The notes beneath the pieces were generated by a model. That model was not told where the DNA came from, made no database searches, and worked only from the letters and a program-made list of their open reading frames with translations. From positions 62,001 through 126,000 of the forward strand of contig NZ_QZEZ01000008.1 in NCBI RefSeq assembly GCF_003594885.1: a stretch of DNA of 64,000 nt, written 5' to 3'. The translations under genes were made by a program, and so were the position numbers. Origin of the DNA: Vallicoccus soli. Lineage in GTDB: Bacteria > Actinomycetota > Actinomycetes > Motilibacterales > Motilibacteraceae. Of the stretch, positions 39,996 to 48,159 are shown piece after piece. How positions within the stretch are numbered: the first letter of the stretch is position 1; the number at the start of each line of letters is the position of its first letter.

Positions 39996-40706
39996 GTGCG
40001 ACGCCGGAGCGGCCGCGTCCGCCGGCGGGACCTCGCGGGTCTCGCCGGCGGCGCGGCCCTGCTCGTGAGCGGGCTCGGGCTCTGGGCCGGCTCGGGCGCG
40101 CAGGTGCGCGCGGACGTGGGCGCGCTGCCCGCGCCCGTGCCGAGCGCCGCGCCCGAGCCGGTGGTCACCGCCACCGCGAGCCCACGGGCCCCGGCCCCGT
40201 CGCGGGCGCCGCGGCCGGTGCGGGCCACGCCGTTCGCGCCGCCGTCCGCGGCGTTCGTGCCGGAGCGCCTCGTGCTCCCGGCGGTGGACGTGGACCAGCC
40301 CGTCGTGCCGGTGGCCGCCGGCGCCGGCGTGCTCGACGTCCCGGAGGACCCGGACGTCGTCGGCTGGTGGCGCGACGGCGCCCGCCCGGGCAGCGGCGTC
40401 GGCAGCGCCGTGCTCGTGGGGCACGTGGACAGCGCCCGGTACGGCCGCGGCCCGCTCGCGCGCGTCGTCGACCTCCGCCCGGGCGACCGCGCCGAGCTCG
40501 GCGGCCGGCGGGTCCAGGGCGGGGCGGGGGAGCGGTCGTACGAGGTCGTCGCCGTCCGCACGTTCGTCAAGGAGCGGCTGCCGGCCGAGCGGCTCTTCAC
40601 CGCCCGGGGGCCGGAGCGGCTCGTCGTCGTGACGTGCGGCGGGTCGTACGACCGCGACCGCGGCGGCTGGGACAGCAACGTGGTGGTGGTCCTCGAGCCG
40701 GTGTGA
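39996..40706 (+). CDS. Class F sortase
   Basis: Membrane-anchored transpeptidase-like enzyme, 236 residues. One N-terminal transmembrane helix (about 14-32) is followed by a Pro/Ala-rich spacer to about residue 85. The sortase beta barrel carries VLVGHVDSARYG with the catalytic His143 and VVTCGGSYDRDRGG with the catalytic Cys214. The Arg lies a few residues later. GTG at 39996 starts 2 nt after the DUF4397 gene, so the neighbour is the likely partner. Class F enzymes are poorly studied and may cut rather than attach. Confidence 0.92.
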   Translation: MRRRSGRVRRRDLAGLAGGAALLVSGLGLWAGSGAQVRADVGALPAPVPSAAPEPVVTATASPRAPAPSRAPRPVRATPFAPPSAAFVPERLVLPAVDVDQPVVPVAAGAGVLDVPEDPDVVGWWRDGARPGSGVGSAVLVGHVDSARYGRGPLARVVDLRPGDRAELGGRRVQGGAGERSYEVVAVRTFVKERLPAERLFTARGPERLVVVTCGGSYDRDRGGWDSNVVVVLEPV

Positions 40707-40744
40707 CGCGTGCCACACACACCCGGTCGACCACCCGCTGACCT

Positions 40745-40768
40745 GCGGCGTCGCGCTGTCGACGCCGC
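40745..40768 (+). terminator. Terminator hairpin after sortase gene
   Basis: GCGGCGTCG (40745-40753) pairs perfectly with CGACGCCGC (40760-40768) across a 6-nt loop, 39 bp after the sortase stop. There is no T tract, but this is a stable 9-bp GC stem between genes. Confidence 0.6.
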
Positions 40769-40922
40769 CGTGACGGGGCCGACGGTGCGCGGCCCGCCGC
40801 GCGCCGGGTGGCCGGTCGTGCCCCACTGACCGATCATGGGCCGCAAGGGCGCCACTGTCGCGCGGCGCCCGACGGGTCAGACCGGGACCCGACGTCCGAC
40901 GAGGTGCGAAGGAGACGCGAGC

Positions 40923-41141
40923 GTGGCCGACACCGTCAAGAAGGGTGCCCGCGTGACGGGCGACGACCGCAGCCGCCTCGCCGGCGAGCTCCAGGAGAAG
41001 TACGCCTCCGGGACGAGCATCCGGGCCCTCGCCGAGGAGACCGGCCGCTCGTACGGGTTCGTGCACCGGATCCTCAGCGAGTCGGGCACGCAGCTGCGCG
41101 GGCGCGGGGGCGCCACGCGCGGGCGGGCCACCGGCGCCTGA
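40923..41141 (+). CDS. Small helix-turn-helix protein
   Basis: 72-residue DNA-binding protein with the pattern of a family I recall as widespread in actinobacteria. KKGARVTGDDRSRLAGELQEKY leads into TSIRALAEETGRSYGFVHRI, a resolvase/MerR-like helix-turn-helix, and a basic tail RGRGGATRGRATG. The GTG at 40923 has AAGGAGA at good distance, so the longer upstream frame is not needed. It is flanked by perfect hairpins on both sides, so it is likely a single-gene unit. Function unknown. Confidence 0.8.
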   Translation: MADTVKKGARVTGDDRSRLAGELQEKYASGTSIRALAEETGRSYGFVHRILSESGTQLRGRGGATRGRATGA

Positions 41142-41155
41142 GCCGGAGCACCCCC

Positions 41156-41190
41156 ACGGCCCCCGTCCCGCACCGCCGGGCGGGGGCCGT
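41156..41190 (+). terminator. Terminator hairpin after HTH gene
   Basis: ACGGCCCCCG (41156-41165) is an exact inverted repeat of CGGGGGCCGT (41181-41190) with a 15-nt loop, 14 bp after the HTH stop. Confidence 0.7.
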
Positions 41191-41301
41191 CGTACGCCCA
41201 GGGCGGACGGCCGTGCGGAAGGGCGCGGCGGGGTACGGGGTTGACGCCCCCGGACGCCCCCGTCGCGGGGGCCGTCGTCGACCGGCAGGAGGCCCCGCAG
41301 C

Positions 41302-43323
41302 GTGAACCCGGGATCCATGAGCGGTGCCCGCACCCTGCGCTCGTTCACCCGCGACGAGGCGGTGGCGCGCCAGCGGCTCGCGCCGGGCACCGCCCGGCGG
41401 ATCCTGCGCTTCGCACGGCCCTACCGCCGCCAGGTGGCCGCGCTGCTCGCGCTGGTCGTGGCGGACGCGCTCATCGTCGTGGCGACGCCGCTGCTGTTCA
41501 AGGTGATCATCGACCAGGGCGTCGCGGAGGGCGACCGCCGCCTCGTCGTGCTCGTCGCGCTCGGCATCGCGCTGCTCGCGGTCGTCGACGCGGCCCTCTC
41601 GCTCACCCAGCGCTGGTTCACCGCGCGGGTGGGGGAGTCGCTGATCTTCGACCTGCGCACGCAGGTGTTCGACCACGTGCAGCGGATGCCGGTCGCCTTC
41701 TTCACCCGCACCCAGACCGGCTCGCTGGTGTCGCGGCTCAACACCGACGTCATCGGCGCCCAGCAGGCGTTCACCACGACGCTGTCCTCGACGGTGTCGA
41801 ACGTCGTGAGCCTCGTGCTCGTCGTCGCGACGATGCTGCTGCTCTCCTGGCAGATCACTCTCGTCGCGCTGCTGCTCCTGCCGGTGTTCGTGCTGCCGGC
41901 CAAGCGCGTCGGGCGCCGGCTGGCGGCCATCAGCCGCGAGGCGATGCAGCTCAACGCCGAGATGAGCCAGACGATGACCGAGCGGTTCAACGTCTCCGGC
42001 GCCCTGCTCGTCAAGCTCTTCGGGCGCATGTCGGAGGAGGCCGACCGCTTCTCGGCCAAGGCGGCCCGGGTGCGCGACATCGGCGTCACCCAGGCGATGT
42101 ACGCCCGCGTCTTCTTCACCGCCCTCACGCTCGTCGCGTCACTGGCGACGGCGGTCGTGTACGGCGTGGGCGGCCTCCTGGCGATCGGCGGCACGCTGCA
42201 GGTGGGCACGCTCGTGGCGCTCAGCGCCCTGCTCACGCGGCTCTACGGCCCGCTCACCGCCCTGTCGAACGTCCACGTCGACGTCATGACGGCCCTGGTG
42301 AGCTTCGAGCGGGTGTTCGAGGTGCTCGACCTGCCGCCGATGGTCGCCGAGCGACCCGGCGCGCGCCCGCTGCCCACGGGGCCGGCCACCGTCGAGTTCG
42401 ACGACGTGCGCTTCCGGTACCCGGCGGCGGACGAGGTGTCGCTCGCGTCGCTGGAGTCGGTCGCGGTGCTCGACGCGACGCCGTCGACGGAGGTGCTGCA
42501 CGGCGTGTCGTTCGCCGTGGGCGCCGGGCGCACCGTCGCCCTCGTCGGCCCGTCCGGTGCCGGCAAGACGACCATCACCGGGCTCGTGTCGCGGCTGTAC
42601 GACGTCACCGGCGGGGCGGTCCGGGTCGCCGGCGAGGACGTGCGCGACGTGACGCTCGCGTCGCTGCACGACGCGGTCGGCGTGGTGACGCAGGACGCGC
42701 ACCTCTTCCACGACACGGTGCGCGCCAACCTGCTGTACGCCCGCCCGGGCGCCACCGAGGAGGAGCTGCGGGCCGCCTGCCGCGCCGCGCAGATCCTCGA
42801 CCTCGTCGAGTCGCTGCCCGAGGGGTTCGACACGGTCGTCGGGGACCGGGGCCACCGGCTCTCCGGCGGGGAGAAGCAGCGCCTGGCCATCGCCCGGCTG
42901 CTGCTCAAGGCGCCGCGCGTCGTCGTGCTCGACGAGGCCACGGCCCACCTGGACTCCGAGTCCGAGGCGCTCGTGCAGCGCGCGCTGCGCACCGCCCTGG
43001 TCGGGCGGACCGCCCTCGTCATCGCGCACCGGCTCTCCACCGTCCGCGAGGCGGACGAGATCCTCGTCGTGGAGCGCGGGCGGATCGCCGAGCGCGGGCG
43101 GCACGAGCAGCTGCTGGCCCGCGGCGGGCTGTACGCCGAGCTCTACCGCACCCAGTTCGCCGGGCAGCAGGACACGCTGCACGGTCCGGACGGAGCCGGG
43201 GCCGAGGTGGTCGACGGGGCCGGCGCCGACGGGGCCGGGCGGCACGGCGCCGGGGGCGCCGGTGCGGCTCAGAGCCCGGGCGTGGCCCCGCCGTCGACCG
43301 GGAGCATGACGCCGGTCAGGTAG
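41302..43323 (+). CDS. ABC exporter, fused transmembrane and ATPase domains
   Basis: Multidrug/lipid-type ABC half-exporter, 673 residues. Six transmembrane helices occupy about residues 40-330. The ATPase domain has Walker A GPSGAGKTTITG (about 416), signature LSGGEKQRLAIARL (about 522) and Walker B VVVLDEATAHLDSES. The H-loop is LVIAHRLSTVREAD. A 20-residue insert sits between the first strand (FRYPAADEVS) and the Walker A region. The last 45 residues are a Gly/Ala-rich tail; its final 18 codons overlap the opposite-strand SDR gene. GTG at 41302 follows AGGAGG. Substrate unknown. Confidence 0.92.
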   Translation: MNPGSMSGARTLRSFTRDEAVARQRLAPGTARRILRFARPYRRQVAALLALVVADALIVVATPLLFKVIIDQGVAEGDRRLVVLVALGIALLAVVDAALSLTQRWFTARVGESLIFDLRTQVFDHVQRMPVAFFTRTQTGSLVSRLNTDVIGAQQAFTTTLSSTVSNVVSLVLVVATMLLLSWQITLVALLLLPVFVLPAKRVGRRLAAISREAMQLNAEMSQTMTERFNVSGALLVKLFGRMSEEADRFSAKAARVRDIGVTQAMYARVFFTALTLVASLATAVVYGVGGLLAIGGTLQVGTLVALSALLTRLYGPLTALSNVHVDVMTALVSFERVFEVLDLPPMVAERPGARPLPTGPATVEFDDVRFRYPAADEVSLASLESVAVLDATPSTEVLHGVSFAVGAGRTVALVGPSGAGKTTITGLVSRLYDVTGGAVRVAGEDVRDVTLASLHDAVGVVTQDAHLFHDTVRANLLYARPGATEEELRAACRAAQILDLVESLPEGFDTVVGDRGHRLSGGEKQRLAIARLLLKAPRVVVLDEATAHLDSESEALVQRALRTALVGRTALVIAHRLSTVREADEILVVERGRIAERGRHEQLLARGGLYAELYRTQFAGQQDTLHGPDGAGAEVVDGAGADGAGRHGAGGAGAAQSPGVAPPSTGSMTPVR

Positions 43324-44033
43324 GACGCGGCGGGGGAGAGCGCGAACGCCGCGACCCGGCCGAACTCCTCCGGGGTGCCGTACCGGCGCAGCGGCACGGC
43401 CGCCTCGCGCTCGCGCCGGGCGCCGGCGGGCCGACCGGTGGCGGCGTCGAGCTCGCGCACCCGCTCGGTGTCGACGCGCCCGGGGAGCAGCCCGTTGACC
43501 CGCACGCCCCGCGGGCCGAGCTCCTCGGCGAGCTCCTTGGCGACCATGGCGAGGCCGGGGCGCAGCCCGTTCGACGCGCCGAGGCCCTCGATGGGCACGC
43601 GCACCGAGCTGGACAGGACGAGGGCGATCGAGCCGCCCTCGTCGCCGGCTTGGCGCGCGACGGCGCGCACGACGCGCAGGGGCCCGAGGAACTGCGTCTC
43701 GAAGGCGCGCCGCCAGACGTCGTCGTCGAGGGCGCTCGTGGGGCCCGGTGGGGGTCCGCCGACGCTGACGAGCGCGCCGTCGAGGCGGCCGTACCGCCCG
43801 TGGGCCGCAGCGACGAGCCGCTCCGCGACGCCCGGCTCGGCGAGGTCGGCGGCTACGCCGAGCGCCTGCTCCGGCCCGCCGAGCTCGGCGGCCGCCGCGG
43901 CCGCCCGCTCCTCGTCGCGCCCGCAGAGCACCACACGCGCCCCCTCGGCGACGAGGACCCGCGCCGTGGCGTGGCCGAGGCCGCGCGAACCGCCGGTGAC
44001 GATGACGACGCGTCCAGTGAGCCCCAGGTCCAC
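43269..44033 (-). CDS. SDR-family protein without the catalytic Tyr
   Basis: Short-chain dehydrogenase/reductase-like protein, 254 residues. The NAD(P) fold is intact, with VIVTGGSRGLGHATA at residues 9-23 and GALVSVGGPPPG where NAG normally stands. The serine region IALVLSSSVRVPIEGLGAS is present. The YxxxK catalytic pair is replaced: SNGLRPGLAMVAKELAEELG has no Tyr. LPVDGGATPGL closes the protein. This variant occurs in some annotated FabG-like proteins, so activity is uncertain. The 3' end overlaps the convergent ABC exporter gene by 55 bp. Confidence 0.82.
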   Translation of the reverse strand: MDLGLTGRVVIVTGGSRGLGHATARVLVAEGARVVLCGRDEERAAAAAAELGGPEQALGVAADLAEPGVAERLVAAAHGRYGRLDGALVSVGGPPPGPTSALDDDVWRRAFETQFLGPLRVVRAVARQAGDEGGSIALVLSSSVRVPIEGLGASNGLRPGLAMVAKELAEELGPRGVRVNGLLPGRVDTERVRELDAATGRPAGARREREAAVPLRRYGTPEEFGRVAAFALSPAASYLTGVMLPVDGGATPGL

Positions 44034-44135
44034 GGCGCCATCCTGCACCACGACCCGCGGCTGGTCGGGCCGGGCGTCCTGCGGCAGGCTGGGCGCCGGC
44101 GGTCCGGGCACGGGGCCCGGGCGGGGGGAGGCGCG

Positions 44136-44546
44136 GTGGGCGTCGTACGGGGCTCGCTGCGCGTCGGGGCGAGCGGTCCCCAGGCGCCGGACGTGGCGTG
44201 GGAGCGGTACGCCCGCCCCGCCCTCTGGTCCACCTGGGCCCCGCAGATCCGCGCGGTCGAGTGCGACGCCCCGCGCCTGGTCGCCGGGGCGCGCGGCAGC
44301 GTGGTCGCCGCGGTGCCCTCGCCGGTCGCGGTGCGCCTGCCCTTCACGGTCACCGACGTCGACGAGCCCGGCCGGACCTGGTCCTGGACCGTCGGCCCGC
44401 GCGTCCTGCCCCTGCACCTGCAGCACGGCGTCGAGCCCGCCGAGGGCGGCGGGAGCAGCACCTGGCTGGTGCTGCACGGCCCATGGCCGGTCATCGCCGC
44501 GTACGCTCCCCTCGCCCGCCTCGCCCTCCGGCGGCTCGTGCGCTGA
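44136..44546 (+). CDS. SRPBCC (START-like) domain protein
   Basis: 136-residue single-domain protein of the Bet v1/START-like fold used to hold hydrophobic ligands. Features are VAWERYARPALWSTWAPQIRAVE, the usual opening helix, then DEPGRTWSWTV and the C-terminal helix VIAAYAPLARLALRRLV. The GTG at 44136 follows GGGGGAGG. It is divergent from the SDR gene with about 100 bp between them. No catalytic residue can be named; it may be a lipid or polyketide binding protein. Confidence 0.8.
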   Translation: MGVVRGSLRVGASGPQAPDVAWERYARPALWSTWAPQIRAVECDAPRLVAGARGSVVAAVPSPVAVRLPFTVTDVDEPGRTWSWTVGPRVLPLHLQHGVEPAEGGGSSTWLVLHGPWPVIAAYAPLARLALRRLVR

Positions 44547-44685
44547 GGACGCGGAGGGGCGCACGGCCGGGCGCGGGGCCGCGGGTCGTCGCCGTCGGGT
44601 CCGGCGCGCGCGGATCGGCTCGGCGCGGGTCGGACCGGTGCACTCGCCGGTCGGTGATCAGGTAGCGCGGATCAGATCAGCGCGG

Positions 44686-44790
44686 CCCTGGCGGGCGCGG
44701 CTGGGGCGGGCGCGGCTGGGGCGGGCGCGGCTCCGGCGGGCGCGGCTTGTTGGGTGCGGCTCCGGCGGGCGCGGCTCCGAGGGCTGCGCC
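44686..44790. repeat. Imperfect 15-bp repeats (GGGCGCGGCT core) after the HNH gene
   Basis: Six or so copies of GCGGGCGCGGCTGGG-like units lie just downstream of the DUF222-HNH stop. Adjacent copies are nearly identical. Together with 44547-44685 they make a 251-bp gene-free stretch. No spacers or palindromes suggest CRISPR. Confidence 0.75.
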
Positions 44791-44797
44791 GGGGGGG

Positions 44798-46678
44798 TCA
44801 GCGACGCAGGGCACGGACGAGGTGGCGCTCGTGCCGGCGGGGCCGCTGGTCGGGGTCGACCCAGCGCGGCGGCACGACCTCGACGACGCCGGTGGCCGTC
44901 ACCTCGAGCGACCAGCCCTGCAGGTGGACCTGGGTGTGGTGCGCCGGGCAGAGCAGCGCGAGGTTGGCCAGGTCGGTGCGCCCTTGCTGGCCCCACTCCT
45001 GCAGGTGGTGGGCGATGCAACCGGCCGCGGGGACGGGGCAGCCCGGCACCACGCAGCCGCGGTCGCGCAGCGCGAGCGCCGTGCGCTGCGCCCTGCTCGC
45101 GAGCCGTCGGGAGCGGCCGAGGTCCAGCGGCTGCGACGGCCCGCCCATGAGCGCCGGCACGACGTCCGCGTCGCAGGCGAGGGCCCGCACCTGGGCCGGT
45201 GTGAGGTCGGCCGCGCCGCTGCCGCTCGGCAGCGCGTCGAGCGTCCCGGCCCCGGCCAGGCCTCGCCGCAGGCGCTCGAGGTCGACGGTGAGGGTGACCT
45301 GCGGGTGACGGGTGGCCTCGGACGGCAGGAGGAAGCCGCCGACCTGCCCGGCGAGGGCGTAGGTGCACAGCTGCGCGAGCGCGTCCGCGGCGCGCTGGGC
45401 GCGGGTCCGCCGGTCGGGCGGCACGTCGGCAGCACGTGCAGCCGGCCCCTCCTCCGGTCGCTCGCACGGTGCTGCAGGGGGGCCGGCGTCGTCCGGGGCC
45501 TGGCGCGGTGCGGACCCGGTGGCCGCGAGGAGTCCTGGCGGGTCGTGGTCGTCCGGCTGGTCGTCCGTCGCATCGTGCAGCCAGTCGTCCCGGTCGTCGC
45601 GCCTCCGTCCGCCAGGATGCTCGATCGCCTCGTCCCGGTGGCCGGTGTGCCCGTCGTGGGCGTGCCCGTCGTCGTGGGCGTGCCCGTCGTCGTGGGCGTG
45701 CCCGTCCCCGACGGCGCGCACCGGGTCGTCCGGCCGCCGGGCCGCCGCGTCGAGGAGGGCGACGAGCGGGGCGGCGGTGACCGGGTCGAGGCGGAAGCCG
45801 CCCTCGACGGCGCTGTCGGTCCGCTCGCGCCACCAGACCTGGCGCTCCTCGTAGAGCTCGCTCGCCCGCTGCTCGGCCTGCCGGGCCGCCCGCCGCTCCT
45901 CGTCCTCGACGGCCGCCGCCTCGGCGGGGTCGTCCGTGTCGGCCCGGCGGGCCGCGAGGGCCTCGGCCAGGCGGCGACCGGCCCGGCCCACCTGGCGAGC
46001 CGTCAGGTCGCGCGCGCAGCCGGCCAGCACCGCCTCCGCCTCGGCGCGCTCGAGCGCGCTCGCGTCGTGCGGCAGCAGGGCCAGCGCCCGCAGGACGGCA
46101 CCGGCGCGGCCCCGGTCGACGCGGCCCGCGGCCACCTCGGCGCCGACGGCGCTCCCCGGGGCCGGCAGCGGCCCGGGCGTGGGAGACGCGGCCGGTGCCG
46201 CGGCCAGGTCGTCAGGCCCGTCCACGCCCGGTGCGTCCTCGTCCGGTGCGTCCTGGTCCGCCGCCACCAGCGCGAGGCGCGGGACCGCCGTACCGGTCGC
46301 GGCGAGCCCGGCCGACAGGGCAGCGGCGTCGGCGACGAACCCCCGGGCCTCGGCGGGCTCCCAGCGCGCGGTCTGCGCCAGCCACTGCGCGGTCGAGGCC
46401 GCGCCCAGCGCGGCGTGCAGCCCCCGCACGTCGGCCTCCCGCACGACGGCGAGCAGCACCGCCTCCAGGCGCGTGCGCAGGGCGAGGGCGGTCGTCGCGA
46501 GCGACGCGAGCTCGCCGGTGGGGACGCGCCACAGCCCGTCACTGGTCGACGGCGACGCGCCGGTCGGTGCGGAGGTGCCGAGCGGGAGCTCGTCGAGCAG
46601 GGTGTCGACGGCACGCAGCGTCGCGGCCGCAGCGCAGACCGGGACGTCACGCTCGACCTCGCCGACCCCCGCTGCCAT
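44798..46678 (-). CDS. DUF222 / HNH endonuclease family protein (13E12-like)
   Basis: 626-residue member of the actinobacterial DUF222-HNH family, known as 13E12 repeat proteins in mycobacteria. The N-terminal half is the helical DUF222 domain. A long acidic, His-rich insert (about residues 318-410) includes GHAHDD repeats. The C-terminal HNH nuclease has GCVVPGCPVPAAGCIAHHLQEW and NLALLCPAHHTQVH, with the zinc-binding Cys pairs and catalytic His. ATG at 46678 is 7 nt from a TAGGTT -10 hexamer. Members are often multicopy; whether they are mobile or act on DNA is not established. Confidence 0.9.
   Translation of the reverse strand: MAAGVGEVERDVPVCAAAATLRAVDTLLDELPLGTSAPTGASPSTSDGLWRVPTGELASLATTALALRTRLEAVLLAVVREADVRGLHAALGAASTAQWLAQTARWEPAEARGFVADAAALSAGLAATGTAVPRLALVAADQDAPDEDAPGVDGPDDLAAAPAASPTPGPLPAPGSAVGAEVAAGRVDRGRAGAVLRALALLPHDASALERAEAEAVLAGCARDLTARQVGRAGRRLAEALAARRADTDDPAEAAAVEDEERRAARQAEQRASELYEERQVWWRERTDSAVEGGFRLDPVTAAPLVALLDAAARRPDDPVRAVGDGHAHDDGHAHDDGHAHDGHTGHRDEAIEHPGGRRRDDRDDWLHDATDDQPDDHDPPGLLAATGSAPRQAPDDAGPPAAPCERPEEGPAARAADVPPDRRTRAQRAADALAQLCTYALAGQVGGFLLPSEATRHPQVTLTVDLERLRRGLAGAGTLDALPSGSGAADLTPAQVRALACDADVVPALMGGPSQPLDLGRSRRLASRAQRTALALRDRGCVVPGCPVPAAGCIAHHLQEWGQQGRTDLANLALLCPAHHTQVHLQGWSLEVTATGVVEVVPPRWVDPDQRPRRHERHLVRALRR
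45655..45711. repeat. 18-bp tandem repeat in the HNH protein insert
   Basis: GTGGGCGTGCCCGTCGTC-type units repeat about three times and encode Gly-His-Ala-His-Asp-Asp on the minus strand. The period is six codons, and DNA identity between copies is high. Confidence 0.85.
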
Positions 46679-47281
46679 GCCCCCGAACCTACGGAGGGGG
46701 TCCGACAGTCCTCGCCCGAGCAAGCGCTTGCCGAGGGCACTGGGGAAGCACCACCCGGACGACGCACCGGGGCGACCAGAGGGTCACGAGCGACTGCGCG
46801 CCGTTGCGTCAGGAGCGCCGAGGGTCCGGCCCACGGAGGATCGGCCCGCGGCCGGCTGGTGGTCGTCCGCCGAGGTCGGTGTGGTGCCGGTGGTGGTCGT
46901 CGAGGTGCGGTCGCCCGGCGAGGCGGCGCGGTAGGCCGCCCTGAGCGGTAGGGGCGGGCGCAGGTCCGCCCGGTGAGCAGGGTGCGGTCGGAGGCGGCGG
47001 TCGTGGGGTGGGAGCTTGGGGCGGGCCCCGGCGCGGCGCACCGTCCAGACGTCCCCGACGACGCAGCGGCGGGGCGCAGTCGCCGAGCTCGGACGGCAGG
47101 GCGTCGGGAACGCCACGGACCCGACCATCAGCGCATGGTCGTGTCCGGCGACGCTGCGCCCCGTCGTCGACGTGCGTGGGCGGTGCACCCGACGCGTGCG
47201 AGGACGCACTGCCGGCGAACGCCCGGGCAGCGTCAGGAGCACCGGCAGGGCGCGGCACGGCCCGGGCTCACGCGCCCCTCG
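46679..47281. other. Gene-free 603-bp interval between HNH gene and SURF1
   Basis: Apart from the -10 element at its left end I see no gene. Open frames on both strands translate to Arg/Pro/Thr-rich strings without family motifs or ribosome binding sites. No tRNA, T-loop, transposon end or CRISPR feature is visible. Confidence 0.6.
46686..46691 (-). promoter_or_regulatory. -10 element giving leaderless DUF222-HNH gene
   Basis: Minus-strand TAGGTT ends 7 nt before the ATG at 46678. It supports this start over the upstream in-frame ATG at 46723. Confidence 0.6.
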
Positions 47282-48097
47282 TCAGGCCCGGACCGCCCGA
47301 CGCTCCCGCGCCGCCCCGTCCTGCCCCGACCCCTCGCGCGCCTCGCGCCGCAGGAGCAGCCACCAGCCGACGACCCCGATGAGGGCGAAGAGCCACCACT
47401 GGACCATGTACGCGTAGTTGAGCCCGTAGTTGCCGGCCTCGGGCGCCGGGAGCGGGGCCAGGGTCGCGGGCGGAGCGGGCTCCTCGGCCGTCGCCTCCAC
47501 CAGCCCCCCGCGCAGCGAGCCCGCCGGGGCGACGCGGGCGCCGAGCGCCGTACCGAGGACGAGCGGGTCGGCGCGCGAGGCGCTGAGCACGCCGCTGCCC
47601 TCGTCGAGCCCCAGGTCGTCGGGCCCGTCCACCGCGTCGCCCGGCACGAGCCGGCCCTGCAGCGCCACGCGCCCCTCCGGCGGCGCGGGCACGTCGACGC
47701 CGGCCGACAGCGGGCCGGGGGCCGGCAGGAACCCGCGCACGACGACCTGCACCGTCCCGTCGTCCAGGCGCAGCGGCACGAGCACGTGGTAGCCGCGCTG
47801 CCCGTCGAGCGAGCGGTTGCGCAGCAGGACCGTCCCCGACGGGTCGTACGCCCCCTCGGCCGAGACCGACCGCCAGCGCGTGGCCTCGGCCGGGCGCTCC
47901 CCGACGGCCGTGACGTCCTGCACGGGCAGCGGCTCGGCGCTCGTGCGCGCCGCCACCTCGCGCGCCGTCGCCTGCCGGTCCTCCGCGCGGTGCAGCTGCC
48001 AGCGCCCGAGCTGCACGCACGCCAGCACCACGACCAGGGCGAAGACGGTGAAGCCCAGCCACCGGCGCGTGGCGAGCAGGCCGAGCGGGGTGGGCAC
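47282..48097 (-). CDS. SURF1 family cytochrome oxidase biogenesis protein
   Basis: Membrane protein that helps assemble heme A-containing cytochrome oxidase, 271 residues. It has two transmembrane helices, one N-terminal (about 13-32) and one C-terminal (about 233-252), and a periplasmic domain between. Family strings are CVQLGRWQLHRAEDR, VLLRNRSLDGQRGYHVLVPL and NYGLNYAYMVQWWLF. The GTG at 48097 is 6 nt from TACCGT, predicting a leaderless mRNA. It fits functionally with CtaB and CtaA at 21-24 kb. Confidence 0.92.
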   Translation of the reverse strand: MPTPLGLLATRRWLGFTVFALVVVLACVQLGRWQLHRAEDRQATAREVAARTSAEPLPVQDVTAVGERPAEATRWRSVSAEGAYDPSGTVLLRNRSLDGQRGYHVLVPLRLDDGTVQVVVRGFLPAPGPLSAGVDVPAPPEGRVALQGRLVPGDAVDGPDDLGLDEGSGVLSASRADPLVLGTALGARVAPAGSLRGGLVEATAEEPAPPATLAPLPAPEAGNYGLNYAYMVQWWLFALIGVVGWWLLLRREAREGSGQDGAARERRAVRA

Positions 48098-48103
48098 CCC
48101 TCG

Positions 48104-48109
48104 ACGGTA
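48104..48109 (-). promoter_or_regulatory. -10 element giving leaderless SURF1 gene
   Basis: Minus-strand TACCGT ends 6 nt before the GTG at 48097. The plus-strand moaA -10 element lies 38 bp away, so two leaderless genes diverge from a 62-bp gap. Confidence 0.55.
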
Positions 48110-48146
48110 CTGGCCGCGGCACGGGCGCGCGCACCGCGCGCGGCCG

Positions 48147-48152
48147 TAGGCT
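48147..48152 (+). promoter_or_regulatory. -10 element giving leaderless moaA
   Basis: TAGGCT ends 7 nt before the moaA GTG at 48160, so the transcript should begin at or beside the start codon. Confidence 0.6.
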
Positions 48153-48159
48153 GGGGAGG

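Noticed and set aside
44686-44790. Possible CRISPR array
   Set aside because: Units of about 15 bp are directly adjacent with no spacers, and no cas gene is in the window.
44798-46678. DUF222-HNH gene as an intron-encoded or transposon nuclease
   Set aside because: No terminal repeats, target duplication, intron structure or associated transposase is visible, so mobility is not supported.
46784-47242. Minus-strand open frame of 152 codons in the HNH-SURF1 gap
   Set aside because: It has no ribosome binding site or -10 element at the right distance, and low-complexity Arg/Thr/Pro composition typical of a shadow.
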